Source of the DNA: Nitrospirota bacterium
Lineage (GTDB): Bacteria > Nitrospirota > Thermodesulfovibrionia > Thermodesulfovibrionales > Dissulfurispiraceae
Length of the DNA: 35,662 bases
Direction: 5' to 3'
Assembly (NCBI GenBank): GCA_004321915.1
Contig: SCQE01000035.1
Span: forward strand, 1 to 35,662
In this document: positions 16,546 through 24,684 of the stretch, one piece after another
Position numbering within the stretch: the first letter of the stretch is position 1
Layout of the letters: every line of letters starts with the position of its first letter
Position numbers and translations under genes: made by a program
Notes under the pieces: model-generated
What the model was told of the DNA's origin: nothing
The model's input: the letters and a program-made list of their open reading frames with translations, nothing else
Databases searched by the model: none

Positions 16546-18125
16546 CCTTTCCCTCCGAATTTATCTTTTATTTTTCCTGTGATGAAGAACATCTCGTCGC
16601 ATTTTAGAAGATAGGCCGAAATCCCGAAAACTCCAAGACAGAAAACAATCGAGCCTCCGAGATAAAACGCCTTCTGCATGCCGCTGCCCGAGGTAGTCCA
16701 TATATCACTACCGCTGACGCTCAAGCCGATTGCCGCCATTACGGCCGAAGCCATAAGGGTCTTAGAAAAAGAGACCGCAATCCTCTTTGTCCCCACACCG
16801 CCGAGCCTCTTTCTGAGAAAATAGAACAACAGAAGAAAATTGCAGCAAGCGGCAATAGAATTGGCCAAGGCAAGGCCGCTGTGCTTCATAGGCCCCATCA
16901 AGACGAGACTGAACCCTATATTTATGGCCATTCCGGCAGCCGCAATCTTGACCGGAGTTTTGGTGTCCTGCATCGAATAAAAAGCCGCGGTGACAACCCT
17001 TACTCCGACTATCGCCCATATCCCGAGCGCGTAAAACATTAACGCCTCAGAGGTCCCTACGGTCGCCTCATGTCCGAACAGGCCGCGCTGAAACAGGGTA
17101 TTAACTATCGGCAGTTTCAGTGCGATAAGTCCGGCCATTGCCGGAACGGTTATGAAAAAAAGCAGCCTCAGGGCGAATGAAAAATCGTCCTTCAGTTTCA
17201 CGAAATCGCCGTTTACCGCGTGCTCCGATAAGGCCGGTAAAACAGCCATGCTCATCGCAACACCGAATATCCCTATCGGGAACTGGATAAGCCTCATCGA
17301 ATAGTAGAGGTAGGTTATGCTGCCGGTAACGAGATATGAAGCCAGAATCGTGCTTACGAAGATATTGATCTGGGACACGGCCATTCCTGCGGTAGAGGGT
17401 ATTATCAACGTGCCGATTTTTTTAAGTCCGGGGTGGTTGAAAATCTCCCTGAATGAAGCTATCCAGCGTATTCTGTAGCCGCTTTTCACAAATGAAGGTA
17501 TCTGAAAAAGCACCTGAACCAAGCCGCCTGCGGTAACACCGACTGCTACAGAGATTATCGGGTTTGCGAACTTGGAAGAAAGCGCAACCACGCAGACTAT
17601 CGTGACAATATTGAGCAGGGCAGGCGCCAATGCGGGAATGAAAAAGATTTTCTTTGTGTTAAGCGCGCCCATAACAAGAGCTGCAAGGCTTGTGCAGAGG
17701 AGAAACGGGAACATTATTCTCGTAAGCAGCACCGAGTTTTCGAACTTGGCGGGGTCTTTCAAAAAACCGGGGGCTATTAAAGTAACAATCTGAGGCGCAA
17801 ACAGAATGCCTAGCAGGCAGATAATCCCAACGAAAACAACTATGAAGATAAATGTGACATTGACAAGCCTGTTAGCCTCTTCTTCGCCCTGCTTGTTGCG
17901 GTATTCGGTCAGCACAGGAACGAATGCTGATGACATCGAGCCTTCGGCAAACAGCTCCCTCAACAAATTCGGGATCCTGAAGGCAACGAAAAAGACATCG
18001 GCAGAACTCGATGCACCGAAAAATCCGGCTAATATCATGTCTTTGATATAGCCGAGTACCCGGCTTATAAAAGTTGCCGCAGACATTACACCCGCGGCTT
18101 TGGCTATTTTACCTTTTGAACTCAT
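16536..18125 (-). CDS. murJ: Lipid II flippase MurJ
   Basis: This is a 529-aa polytopic membrane protein with about 14 predicted helices, a MOP-superfamily flippase that moves the lipid-linked peptidoglycan precursor across the inner membrane. Family landmarks are AAGVMSAATFISRVLGYIKD, FRIPNLLRELFAEGSMSSAFVP and AFYSMQDTKTPVKIA. Its length is normal. The gene is first in its unit and has an extended -10 promoter with a leader of about 22 nt. Confidence 0.95.
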   Translation of the reverse strand: MSSKGKIAKAAGVMSAATFISRVLGYIKDMILAGFFGASSSADVFFVAFRIPNLLRELFAEGSMSSAFVPVLTEYRNKQGEEEANRLVNVTFIFIVVFVGIICLLGILFAPQIVTLIAPGFLKDPAKFENSVLLTRIMFPFLLCTSLAALVMGALNTKKIFFIPALAPALLNIVTIVCVVALSSKFANPIISVAVGVTAGGLVQVLFQIPSFVKSGYRIRWIASFREIFNHPGLKKIGTLIIPSTAGMAVSQINIFVSTILASYLVTGSITYLYYSMRLIQFPIGIFGVAMSMAVLPALSEHAVNGDFVKLKDDFSFALRLLFFITVPAMAGLIALKLPIVNTLFQRGLFGHEATVGTSEALMFYALGIWAIVGVRVVTAAFYSMQDTKTPVKIAAAGMAINIGFSLVLMGPMKHSGLALANSIAACCNFLLLFYFLRKRLGGVGTKRIAVSFSKTLMASAVMAAIGLSVSGSDIWTTSGSGMQKAFYLGGSIVFCLGVFGISAYLLKCDEMFFITGKIKDKFGGKGCS

Positions 18126-18153
18126 TCCCCGTTATCCGTAGTTTTGCTTGCAT

Positions 18154-18162
18154 ATTATATCA
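18154..18162 (-). promoter_or_regulatory. Extended -10 promoter of murJ unit
   Basis: The minus strand reads TGATATAAT (18162-18154), with a predicted start near 18147 and the murJ ATG at 18125. No clear -35. Identical to the elements before cbiGH, the nucleotidyltransferase gene and the antitoxin gene. Confidence 0.6.
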
Positions 18163-18248
18163 GTTTCATGACTGCAGCGTAAGGGAGAACAAGCATACTA
18201 TATGCGATAAGTATAGTTTTTTCGTTTGTTAGACAATTCTCTACCGCT

Positions 18249-18500
18249 TCATTTGTAAACATCGCCTCTTGAACCGATGCGCATTACCAAAACAGTAGAT
18301 TGGATTATTTCGAATAGAATACGGTATTTCCCAATCCTGATTCGGTAAGTATTTTCTTCTCCCTGAATCGGCTTTAAATCCGTAGGCATCCCATCAGCAA
18401 GGCGGAGGAATGCCAAGTCAACAAAAGTTTTGTAATTATGCGGAAGTTTTTTGTAGTGTTTTACGGCTTTCTTTGAGAACTCTATCTCAAGTCTTGCCAT
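18249..18500 (-). CDS. RelE/ParE-type toxin
   Basis: This 83-aa basic protein has the RelE/ParE fold pattern: FSKKAVKHYKKLP near the start, a central helix and a C-terminal YRIRIGKYRILFEI strand plus RIGSRGDVYK. Members inhibit translation as mRNA interferases (RelE) or poison gyrase (ParE). Arg and Lys residues of the central strands are present. The start codon overlaps the antitoxin by 19 bp. RelE-like activity is plausible but not demonstrated from sequence. Confidence 0.85.
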   Translation of the reverse strand: MARLEIEFSKKAVKHYKKLPHNYKTFVDLAFLRLADGMPTDLKPIQGEENTYRIRIGKYRILFEIIQSTVLVMRIGSRGDVYK

Positions 18501-18688
18501 CTGACAGTCTCGCCTTTTTTAAAATCCAAGCGGGCTTTCTTCCTGTCTTCTTTTTCGTCGCTGCTTAACGGGGAGGTGTCGCACTCCACAACAGTTTTCC
18601 AAAATACGCCCAACAGAGCATTCTTTGGCAGGGCTTTCAGCATTGTAACAAGCGCGTCTTCAGGCATAGTCAGTGTTTTTGTGCTCAT
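18482..18688 (-). CDS. Antitoxin-like small protein of the RelE pair, 68 aa
   Basis: The start at 18688 (MSTKTLTMPEDALV) has GGAGG placed 7 nt upstream; a longer frame to 18760 does not. The protein has an N-terminal strand-helix region that could be a DNA-binding arm, and an acidic, helical C-terminus (SPLSSDEKEDRKKARLDFK) that would wrap the toxin. I cannot place it in a named antitoxin family. It is expressed from an extended -10 element about 23-31 nt upstream and overlaps the toxin by 19 bp. Antitoxin-first order is typical. Confidence 0.75.
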   Translation of the reverse strand: MSTKTLTMPEDALVTMLKALPKNALLGVFWKTVVECDTSPLSSDEKEDRKKARLDFKKGETVRWQDLR

Positions 18689-18710
18689 TTCAGCACCTCC
18701 GTATAAGGCT

Positions 18711-18719
18711 ATTATATCA
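18711..18719 (-). promoter_or_regulatory. Extended -10 promoter of the toxin-antitoxin pair
   Basis: TGATATAAT on the minus strand (18719-18711), with predicted transcription start near 18704 and the antitoxin start at 18688. The short leader contains the GGAGG site. Confidence 0.6.
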
Positions 18720-18770
18720 TACGGAGAAACAGCGAGTTTCCGTTGTCGGCTTTTCAGCAATGAGCGTCTG

Positions 18771-18808
18771 GGTTATCCGATGGGCGGGTAACGCCCCGCC
18801 CATTAACC
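18771..18808. repeat. REP-like GC-rich hairpin
   Basis: GGTTA (18771-18775) and TAACC (18804-18808) enclose ATGGGCGGG (18780-18788) and CCCGCCCAT (18795-18803), giving a 14-bp stem with a 4-nt bulge and a 6-nt loop. It lies in the 224-bp gap between the toxin-antitoxin pair and prmC. No T-tract follows, so a classical terminator is less likely than a REP-type palindromic repeat. Only one copy is seen in the window. Confidence 0.5.
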
Positions 18809-18912
18809 TGCAATTGGGGTTCAAATGTAATTATCAGAGGACTGTACGAATCGAAATCACTGACTAATCGCGAATAATGAAAAGTGGTTGCCTCGCGCCT
18901 GCAGCCTCTCCG

Positions 18913-19701
18913 CTATGGTGCGAATCCCCAGAATATCCGCTCTATGCCTGAATAGTCTTTATAAAATGCCATGTCCGTAAAACCATTGTCCAGAGCCAAT
19001 TTGCGGACATCTTCGGACTGGTCATGGCCTATTTCGAGAGCAAGCAGGCCGCCCTGTTTTAAATGTTCTTTGGCTCCTGAAAAAATCCTTCGGTAAAAAA
19101 TAAGCCCGTCTTCACCTCCATCGAGAGCACCTATCGGCTCATAATCCCTTATCTCCCTCTGAAGCCCTGCAATGTCTTTTGTCCTGATGTACGGAGGATT
19201 CGAGACTATGACATCAAACTTTTTTTCAGCCACAGGTTCGAACAGGTCGCCTTTGAGGAACCTGACATTCGTAATGTTGTTCAAATTGGCATTTTGCGCA
19301 GCATACTCCAGCGCAATCTCCGACTGTTCCACCCCGCATACAGCGACATCATCACAATGCTTGGCTACAGCCAACGCGATGCACCCGCTTCCCGTACAAA
19401 GATCAAGCACAAAAACCGGCGCAAATCTTTTTTTGATATGCTCTATGACCTTTTCGGCCAAAAGCTCAGTCTCGGGTCTCGGTATCAGAACGCCATCGCC
19501 GACTTTTATTTTCAGGCCTAAAAAGTCGGTATATCCGATTATGTACTGAAGCGGTTCTCCTCGCAGCCGTCTCTCGACCGCAATGTTTACTGCATTCAGT
19601 TGTTCCCCATATGGACCCAAAACACCGGAATACAGAGCAGACTTATCGATGCGTAGAATCCCTGCGATTAAGGCTTCCGCCTCCTTTGCAGAGTCATTCA
19701 T
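18913..19701 (-). CDS. prmC: Peptide chain release factor N5-glutamine methyltransferase
   Basis: The 262-aa frame from ATG 19701 carries the PrmC fold: SAM-binding LDLCTGSGCIALA (about 99-111) and NPPY (168-171), the catalytic motif that binds the Gln side chain of release factors. It N5-methylates the GGQ glutamine. The family N-terminal helix appears to lie upstream of 19701: the same frame reads EIDNLLNEVASVLKKNG just before the ATG, and is open to a stop at 19794-19792, but contains no ATG, GTG or TTG. So the true start is unclear and may be a rare codon (ATT at 19767 or ATA at 19749). No prfA is beside it. Confidence 0.85.
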   Translation of the reverse strand: MNDSAKEAEALIAGILRIDKSALYSGVLGPYGEQLNAVNIAVERRLRGEPLQYIIGYTDFLGLKIKVGDGVLIPRPETELLAEKVIEHIKKRFAPVFVLDLCTGSGCIALAVAKHCDDVAVCGVEQSEIALEYAAQNANLNNITNVRFLKGDLFEPVAEKKFDVIVSNPPYIRTKDIAGLQREIRDYEPIGALDGGEDGLIFYRRIFSGAKEHLKQGGLLALEIGHDQSEDVRKLALDNGFTDMAFYKDYSGIERIFWGFAP

Positions 19702-19786
19702 ACCGTTCTTTTTTAAAACTGATGCGACTTCGTTTAGAAGATTGTCTATTTCTTTTCTCCCGACAATAGCGCTATAGATTAACCGT

Positions 19787-19795
19787 TGATATTAT
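19787..19795 (+). promoter_or_regulatory. Likely extended -10 promoter of the cupin gene
   Basis: TGATATTAT differs from the recurring TGATATAAT by one base. It lies 47 bp upstream of the ATG at 19842. No clear -35 is seen. Confidence 0.4.
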
Positions 19796-19841
19796 CCCAT
19801 AAAATAAACTAAACTGACCAAATCCGAATAATTGAAGACCT

Positions 19842-20318
19842 ATGAAAAGAGAAAAACAAAAAGCATACGCGCCTTCCTGCGACTGGACAGCCCCGTCAAA
19901 ACCTGAAGCGGTCACAGAGAATAAAGACAGGATCCACCGTTACAAAGGCGACGGTAAATGGTCCGGCGTTAAAACCGAAAAATATAAAAACCAAAACGGA
20001 GGCTGGGCCTCGATAGTCAGAAATGTTCTGATAGGAAACTGCGGGGAATCGGCAAAATTCCACCTCCGCTACTTCGAAATAGCCCCCGGAGGATTCAGCA
20101 GTCTTGAGCGACACAAGCACGAACATGTAGTGGTCTGCATTAGAGGCAAAGGCAAAATTCAAGTCGGCAGAAAACAATATACCCTCAACTTTTTAGATAC
20201 GGCTTACATAGCCCCTGACACAGCACATCAACTCTTAAACCACTATGACAACCCGTTCGGTTTTTTCTGCATCGTAAATGCGAAGAGGGACAGGCCTAAA
20301 CCCGTAAAAAAAGCTTAA
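19842..20318 (+). CDS. Cupin-domain protein, 158 aa
   Basis: The C-terminal half (about 70-150) is a single cupin barrel: RYFEIAPGGFSSLERHKHEH, then VVCIRGKGKIQVG, and the second motif AYIAPDTAHQLLN. The His-x-His-x3-like ligands (HKHEH and a later His) suggest a bound metal. The first 65 residues are basic and contain KWSGVKTEKY. The substrate is unknown. It converges with the caspase gene, and the two stop codons overlap within the palindrome TTAA at 20315-20318. Confidence 0.8.
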   Translation: MKREKQKAYAPSCDWTAPSKPEAVTENKDRIHRYKGDGKWSGVKTEKYKNQNGGWASIVRNVLIGNCGESAKFHLRYFEIAPGGFSSLERHKHEHVVVCIRGKGKIQVGRKQYTLNFLDTAYIAPDTAHQLLNHYDNPFGFFCIVNAKRDRPKPVKKA

Positions 20319-22576
20319 TAAAGTTCGCCGAACTTGCGTTCGTCTATCTTTCCTTCAAGGAACGCTTCGAGAATCTTGGATTTCACCGAAGCCTTAAGCT
20401 CGTCAACGCTCTTGCTCAACTGGTCGGCAGTGATAAGGCCTTTTTCAAAGGCGGCTTTGAGTTTGGACTTTGCAATGTCGACATCCATGATTTTCGCCCT
20501 CTCCCAGTTGCGCGTTACAGGAAAGTTTCCGGTCCCTGCAATCTGCGGCACCTGTTCGACACCCTTCAGTTTTCTGACAGCCTTCGGCACGTTTTCTTTT
20601 ATATAGTTTGCGATGTCATCGACCCTGACCCATACATCTTTGTTCGCCCTGCCCGTAAGACTCTCGATAAAATAATGGCTGAAGATGCCTGATTTAAGCT
20701 CTGTCTCGTCCTCCCACGATTGCTGGTTTACGGCCGAAGAGGTAATAATGACTTTCTGCAGGCCTTGGACCTTTATCAATTCGGACGAAGCCATCATGCC
20801 CACCAAAGGTTTGCCGCCCTTCGGTATAATAGACTTGCCCCCTCCGGTAAAGCAGGCGTCCAGCGCGACCATAACGCCTTTGGCCTGTGAAGAATCAACG
20901 AGTTCTTTGAGATATGATATTTTTATGCTCGTGTCTTCCATAGCTTCGGGATCGGTTATCACCGCATCGTAAGGCACCAGAAAGCCGTCCGAAAATTTAT
21001 CGTCCTTGGTCTTGGGCGCCCCGTGTCCGGAATAATAGACATAAACATAACCGTCCCAGTTTTTTACCTTTCTCAACGCAGCCACCATCTCGTTTCTGGT
21101 CGCCTTCTCATTAAGAAGCAACGTGACATTCTCCTGCGGGATGCCCCCGTAATAAGGGTCTGTAAATATATCGTATACTTTCTTTGCGTCGTTCGCCGCG
21201 AACTGAAGATTCGGAATATCATGCCTGCCATTGTAGTCGATGCCTATTATTACCGCATATGTGTCCGGACGCAAAGGCGCGGCCTTGTCCTCAACCACCG
21301 GTTTAAACGAAGTCTTTTGCTGCGGAACCAAAGAGGTGTATGTCCTGCCGCCTTTCTTTTTAGCGAGGACCGGCGCTACAAGCTCCTCCTGCTCCATGCG
21401 TATCTCGGCAGAACCGATACGTATCTTAACGTCCCTCTCGACGCCCTCCCTGAGTATCCTCATCGAGGCGGTCATTCCGGGCGACAGCACCCTTACCTTA
21501 TTAAAAAAATCAGCGTCGTCTTTGATCGCTTCATTGTTCACGCTCAAAAGTATATCGCCCTGCATTACTCCCGCATTCTCGGCAGGCCCGCCTTTAGTCA
21601 CTCCCTCGACCTCAACGCCGGTTATTACGCCCTTGCTGTAACTCTTCGAGTTTACTCCCACCATCCCCCTGCCGCCCCTGTACTGCCACGCTTTCGCCTT
21701 ATCGCCCATGGCATAGTACATCATCGAATGTTCATAACTCGTGTCGTATTCCAATATTTCTTTCGCCTTTTTTATGAAGCCGAATGCTGTCTCCGCGTCT
21801 CCCAGACCGAGATATGACCAAGCCTTGCCCCTGTAATACCACTGAAGGTTCGTCTTATCATCAGGCTTTGCCGATTCTAAAATCTTGTTGAAATCCCTCA
21901 ACGATTCCTCGAAATTGCCGAGGAAGTAGTTCGACCAAGCCCTGCCGGGGAAGGAATAGTTCATCTTGGGGTCAAGCTGGATGGCCTTGTTGAAATGTCT
22001 TAAGGCCTCGTCATATTTCTGCTTGTTATAATACGCCCACCCGAGGTTATTGTAGGTCGTTGCATCATCTTTCAACTCCAGCGCTTTTCTAAGGGACTCT
22101 ATGGCTTCGTCGTGCTGTTTGAGTTCATTATAGACATAGCCGAGGTCGGCATGAAAGAGAAACTGTTTGGGGTCAACCGCAATGGCCTCCTTCATAAGCG
22201 GGATAGCGGCCTTCAACTGATTTGAACCGCGCAGTTCCTCGAATAACGCATGGTACGAATCCTTTATCCCGTCCCAGCACTCTGTTTCGAGTTCCGCCCT
22301 TTGCGGCCTGTGTTCTAGCGCTTTTTTGTAGGCCTCGACAGCCTTGCGGTAGTTTTTGTTCTTATAATATGCATGTCCCAACCATCGGTAATGGTTGCTG
22401 TATCCGCTGATATTCGGAGCGTAAGAAACAACCTCCGGCATGGTCCAGTAATTGATTGCGAGCTGATATTGCCCCCGGTCATACGCGCCCTTTCCTTCGA
22501 GCCAATAACCGGAAGGGGATATGCAACTTGAGAGTAAGAGAACAAACAGCAGAGAGAAGAACAGGCTTCGCCTCAT
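20315..22576 (-). CDS. Lipoprotein with TPR repeats, PDZ domain and C14-type caspase domain
   Basis: This 753-aa protein has a signal peptide with lipobox LSSC (Cys18). TPR repeats occupy about 30-295, with AAxYNNLGWAYY-type units. A PDZ-like domain (about 305-390) carries GGPAENAGVMQGDILLSVN. A caspase/metacaspase domain (about 435-690) holds His518 in YYSGHGA and Cys575 in ALDACFTG, the intact dyad. A C-terminal helical tail (about 698-753) looks like two SHOCT-like units. It is the last gene of a four-gene unit and starts 6 bp after the TPR/LysM gene. A proteolytic effector or processing protease at the envelope is implied by the dyad, but substrates are unknown. Confidence 0.88.
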   Translation of the reverse strand: MRRSLFFSLLFVLLLSSCISPSGYWLEGKGAYDRGQYQLAINYWTMPEVVSYAPNISGYSNHYRWLGHAYYKNKNYRKAVEAYKKALEHRPQRAELETECWDGIKDSYHALFEELRGSNQLKAAIPLMKEAIAVDPKQFLFHADLGYVYNELKQHDEAIESLRKALELKDDATTYNNLGWAYYNKQKYDEALRHFNKAIQLDPKMNYSFPGRAWSNYFLGNFEESLRDFNKILESAKPDDKTNLQWYYRGKAWSYLGLGDAETAFGFIKKAKEILEYDTSYEHSMMYYAMGDKAKAWQYRGGRGMVGVNSKSYSKGVITGVEVEGVTKGGPAENAGVMQGDILLSVNNEAIKDDADFFNKVRVLSPGMTASMRILREGVERDVKIRIGSAEIRMEQEELVAPVLAKKKGGRTYTSLVPQQKTSFKPVVEDKAAPLRPDTYAVIIGIDYNGRHDIPNLQFAANDAKKVYDIFTDPYYGGIPQENVTLLLNEKATRNEMVAALRKVKNWDGYVYVYYSGHGAPKTKDDKFSDGFLVPYDAVITDPEAMEDTSIKISYLKELVDSSQAKGVMVALDACFTGGGKSIIPKGGKPLVGMMASSELIKVQGLQKVIITSSAVNQQSWEDETELKSGIFSHYFIESLTGRANKDVWVRVDDIANYIKENVPKAVRKLKGVEQVPQIAGTGNFPVTRNWERAKIMDVDIAKSKLKAAFEKGLITADQLSKSVDELKASVKSKILEAFLEGKIDERKFGELY

Positions 22577-22582
22577 AGGAGA

Positions 22583-23707
22583 TTATATATCCTTGAGCTT
22601 TTTCAGAAGTTCCCTTGCTTTTTCGATGTCTTCCTTTGCTTTTTTGTGGGTGGGATCGATTTCGAGCGTGTACTCCCATTCTGAAACGGCCTTCTGATAG
22701 TTGTTGTTTATATAGAAATTCACGCCTTTTTTATAGGAATCCTCGGCCTTGCCCTTTACTATCTTTTTCACCGAGCTTATGTAGCCTGAAACGTCCCGGT
22801 ATCCGGCATCGATAAGGCTGAACAGTTTAAGAGACTCCGAATACTTTTCGTCCTTAACAAGGGCGACCCCCACCTGATAATAAAAATCGTTCTTAACGTC
22901 TTTTTCTACATTGTAATTCATTATCTGATAGGCAAGGCCTAGTGCCTCGCCGTATTTGCGGGCGTTTACGAAAGCGATGGCCTTGGATATCATTTCCTTT
23001 ACGTTTACGGTCACATCTTTCTCGGATTTTGCGGCCCCCAGTTTTGCGACCTCTATGTTTGCCATCTGCTTGGGTTCAGAGCCTGTGATAGGCACGCGCA
23101 AAAGCGTGCCCGGCTCCAGTTTGGCGTTGACATCGACATTATTGAAAAAGGCTATCAAAAAATCCTTGTCCGGATCGCTGTAAGCCTGCTCGGCCACTTC
23201 CTGCAGCGTAGCTGTCCGCTTTATTTCGAAATATCTGAAGTTTTCCTCTTCCACCTTGCCCTGAAGATAGTCCAAGGCCTCGCGGTGCGCAGGATTATAT
23301 AGAAGCGCAGCCAGAAACGCCTTTCTGGCCTCGTTAAAAGACTTGTTCCTGTAAAAATTTACACCCTTGTCAAAGTGGCTCTCGGCAAGCTTCTTTATCT
23401 TGGCCTTCAGCTCTCTTACCTTCTGTGTTGTCTCGGTATCGTTCGGAACGAACCCGCTCACGATCTGCCAGCATTGAAGCGCCTTCACAAATTCCGCGTT
23501 CTTCTCCGCCTCGTTGGCCATCTCCTGATACTTCTCGAAAACCTCTACGAAAGGGTCATCCAGATTCAGGTTGTAAAGCAGAGGTTTGAAGAACTTGTCC
23601 TTGATCTCGTCCAGCTTATCGCCCTTTTGTTCCGCCGCATAAGCGGTAACGCTTAAACAGAGCGACAGCGCGGGGACAATAATTTTCAAACAATTTCTTA
23701 TTTCCAT
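22583..23707 (-). CDS. Exported TPR protein with embedded LysM-like segment
   Basis: This 374-aa protein has a signal peptide (cleavage about AYAA, residue 25). TPR-like helices with FDKGVNFYRNKSFNEARKAF occur around residues 110-155. A LysM-like segment (about 160-205) reads FEIKRTATLQEVAEQAY and ends with LEPGTLLRVP. Further TPR units follow, one with YKKGVNFYINNNYQKAVSEW near the end. TPRs point to protein interaction and LysM-like to peptidoglycan. It overlaps the preceding gene by 10 bp, and lies between the deacetylase-like gene and the caspase gene. Confidence 0.8.
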   Translation of the reverse strand: MEIRNCLKIIVPALSLCLSVTAYAAEQKGDKLDEIKDKFFKPLLYNLNLDDPFVEVFEKYQEMANEAEKNAEFVKALQCWQIVSGFVPNDTETTQKVRELKAKIKKLAESHFDKGVNFYRNKSFNEARKAFLAALLYNPAHREALDYLQGKVEEENFRYFEIKRTATLQEVAEQAYSDPDKDFLIAFFNNVDVNAKLEPGTLLRVPITGSEPKQMANIEVAKLGAAKSEKDVTVNVKEMISKAIAFVNARKYGEALGLAYQIMNYNVEKDVKNDFYYQVGVALVKDEKYSESLKLFSLIDAGYRDVSGYISSVKKIVKGKAEDSYKKGVNFYINNNYQKAVSEWEYTLEIDPTHKKAKEDIEKARELLKKLKDI

Positions 23708-24684
23708 TCAAGCACCTCGCGCCTGAACAAAGACAGGCTCCTCTCGAACATGGACAGAGTGAAGTTCCCGGCAATGACCGAACGGCTTATGCGGTCGCGT
23801 TGGACAAAAAAAGGATTTCCCTCCTGTTTTACCGCGAACGCTCCCTGAAAGTCGTATCTCCTGACTATCTCGCTGACGAGGATATTCGGCTCGCTCAGAG
23901 GATACGCGAGATATCTGAGTTCTTTGTTCATTTCATTACGCATGACCACTCTGGACGAAGAAATACTCTCGTTTACAGTATCGACAAGGTTCCGTGACAG
24001 CTCCTTCTTGTCGAGTTTTGCCATCTTTGCAATGGCCTTGCTCTGGCATTCTATGCTGATCCCGTTTTTTGACATCTCACTGATAATGTCCCAAGATGGG
24101 GGCGAGTGGCTGTCCGCTATATCGTCCACCTCCATAAACAGGACCGCAGGATAACCGTATTTTTTGAGTACCGGATAGGCGATATCATATACATTTTTCC
24201 AGTCGTCCTCGAAGGTTATAAGCACGGACTTCTTGGGAAGCCTTATTTTAAAATCAAGGAACGAGGCGAACTGTTCTATTGTAATGACGTTAAAACCGTT
24301 CTCCTTAAGAAACCTCATCTGGTCCTCTAACGAATCTTTCAAAACAGCGCCTTTATCCAATCTGTTGGTAGTCAGTTTCTGGTAGGCAATGACAGGCACC
24401 GTCTGGTATCCCTTGGCCGTCAAGCCCCCTTTTTCTATACCGTTCAGAGGGATTATGAGTTTCTGTCCGGGCGCAACAGAGGTAACGTCGTTGAACTCGG
24501 ATATGATCCACTCTTTAGAAGGGTCTTTTAAATGAGTTACAGCAAGCGATTGGAGCGTATCTCCCGGTTGAACTACGATGGCCGTATAGCCGTTAAGATC
24601 TCTGGCAACAGGCGTGGTAAGACAACCTGTCATGGAAAACAATATCACCAGTACAAGAGCGACAGTCCTACAAACACGGATCAT
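23698..24684 (-). CDS. LysM lipoprotein with degenerate polysaccharide deacetylase (NodB) domain
   Basis: This 328-aa protein has a lipobox at MTGC (Cys21), a LysM domain (about 33-80, VVQPGDTLQSLA to APGQKLIIPL) and a NodB-like domain (about 90-325). The domain shape is kept (VPVIAYQKL, ITFEDDWKNVY at 156-166, AYP at 260-262), but the metal site is not. Motif 1 TFDD is TFED, and motif 2 HTxxH is replaced by Gln214 and Ile218 (IECQSKAI). The usual YHH is YQK. I infer a catalytically dead, peptidoglycan-binding lipoprotein. It overlaps the cyclase gene upstream by ATGA. Confidence 0.82.
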   Translation of the reverse strand: MIRVCRTVALVLVILFSMTGCLTTPVARDLNGYTAIVVQPGDTLQSLAVTHLKDPSKEWIISEFNDVTSVAPGQKLIIPLNGIEKGGLTAKGYQTVPVIAYQKLTTNRLDKGAVLKDSLEDQMRFLKENGFNVITIEQFASFLDFKIRLPKKSVLITFEDDWKNVYDIAYPVLKKYGYPAVLFMEVDDIADSHSPPSWDIISEMSKNGISIECQSKAIAKMAKLDKKELSRNLVDTVNESISSSRVVMRNEMNKELRYLAYPLSEPNILVSEIVRRYDFQGAFAVKQEGNPFFVQRDRISRSVIAGNFTLSMFERSLSLFRREVLEWK

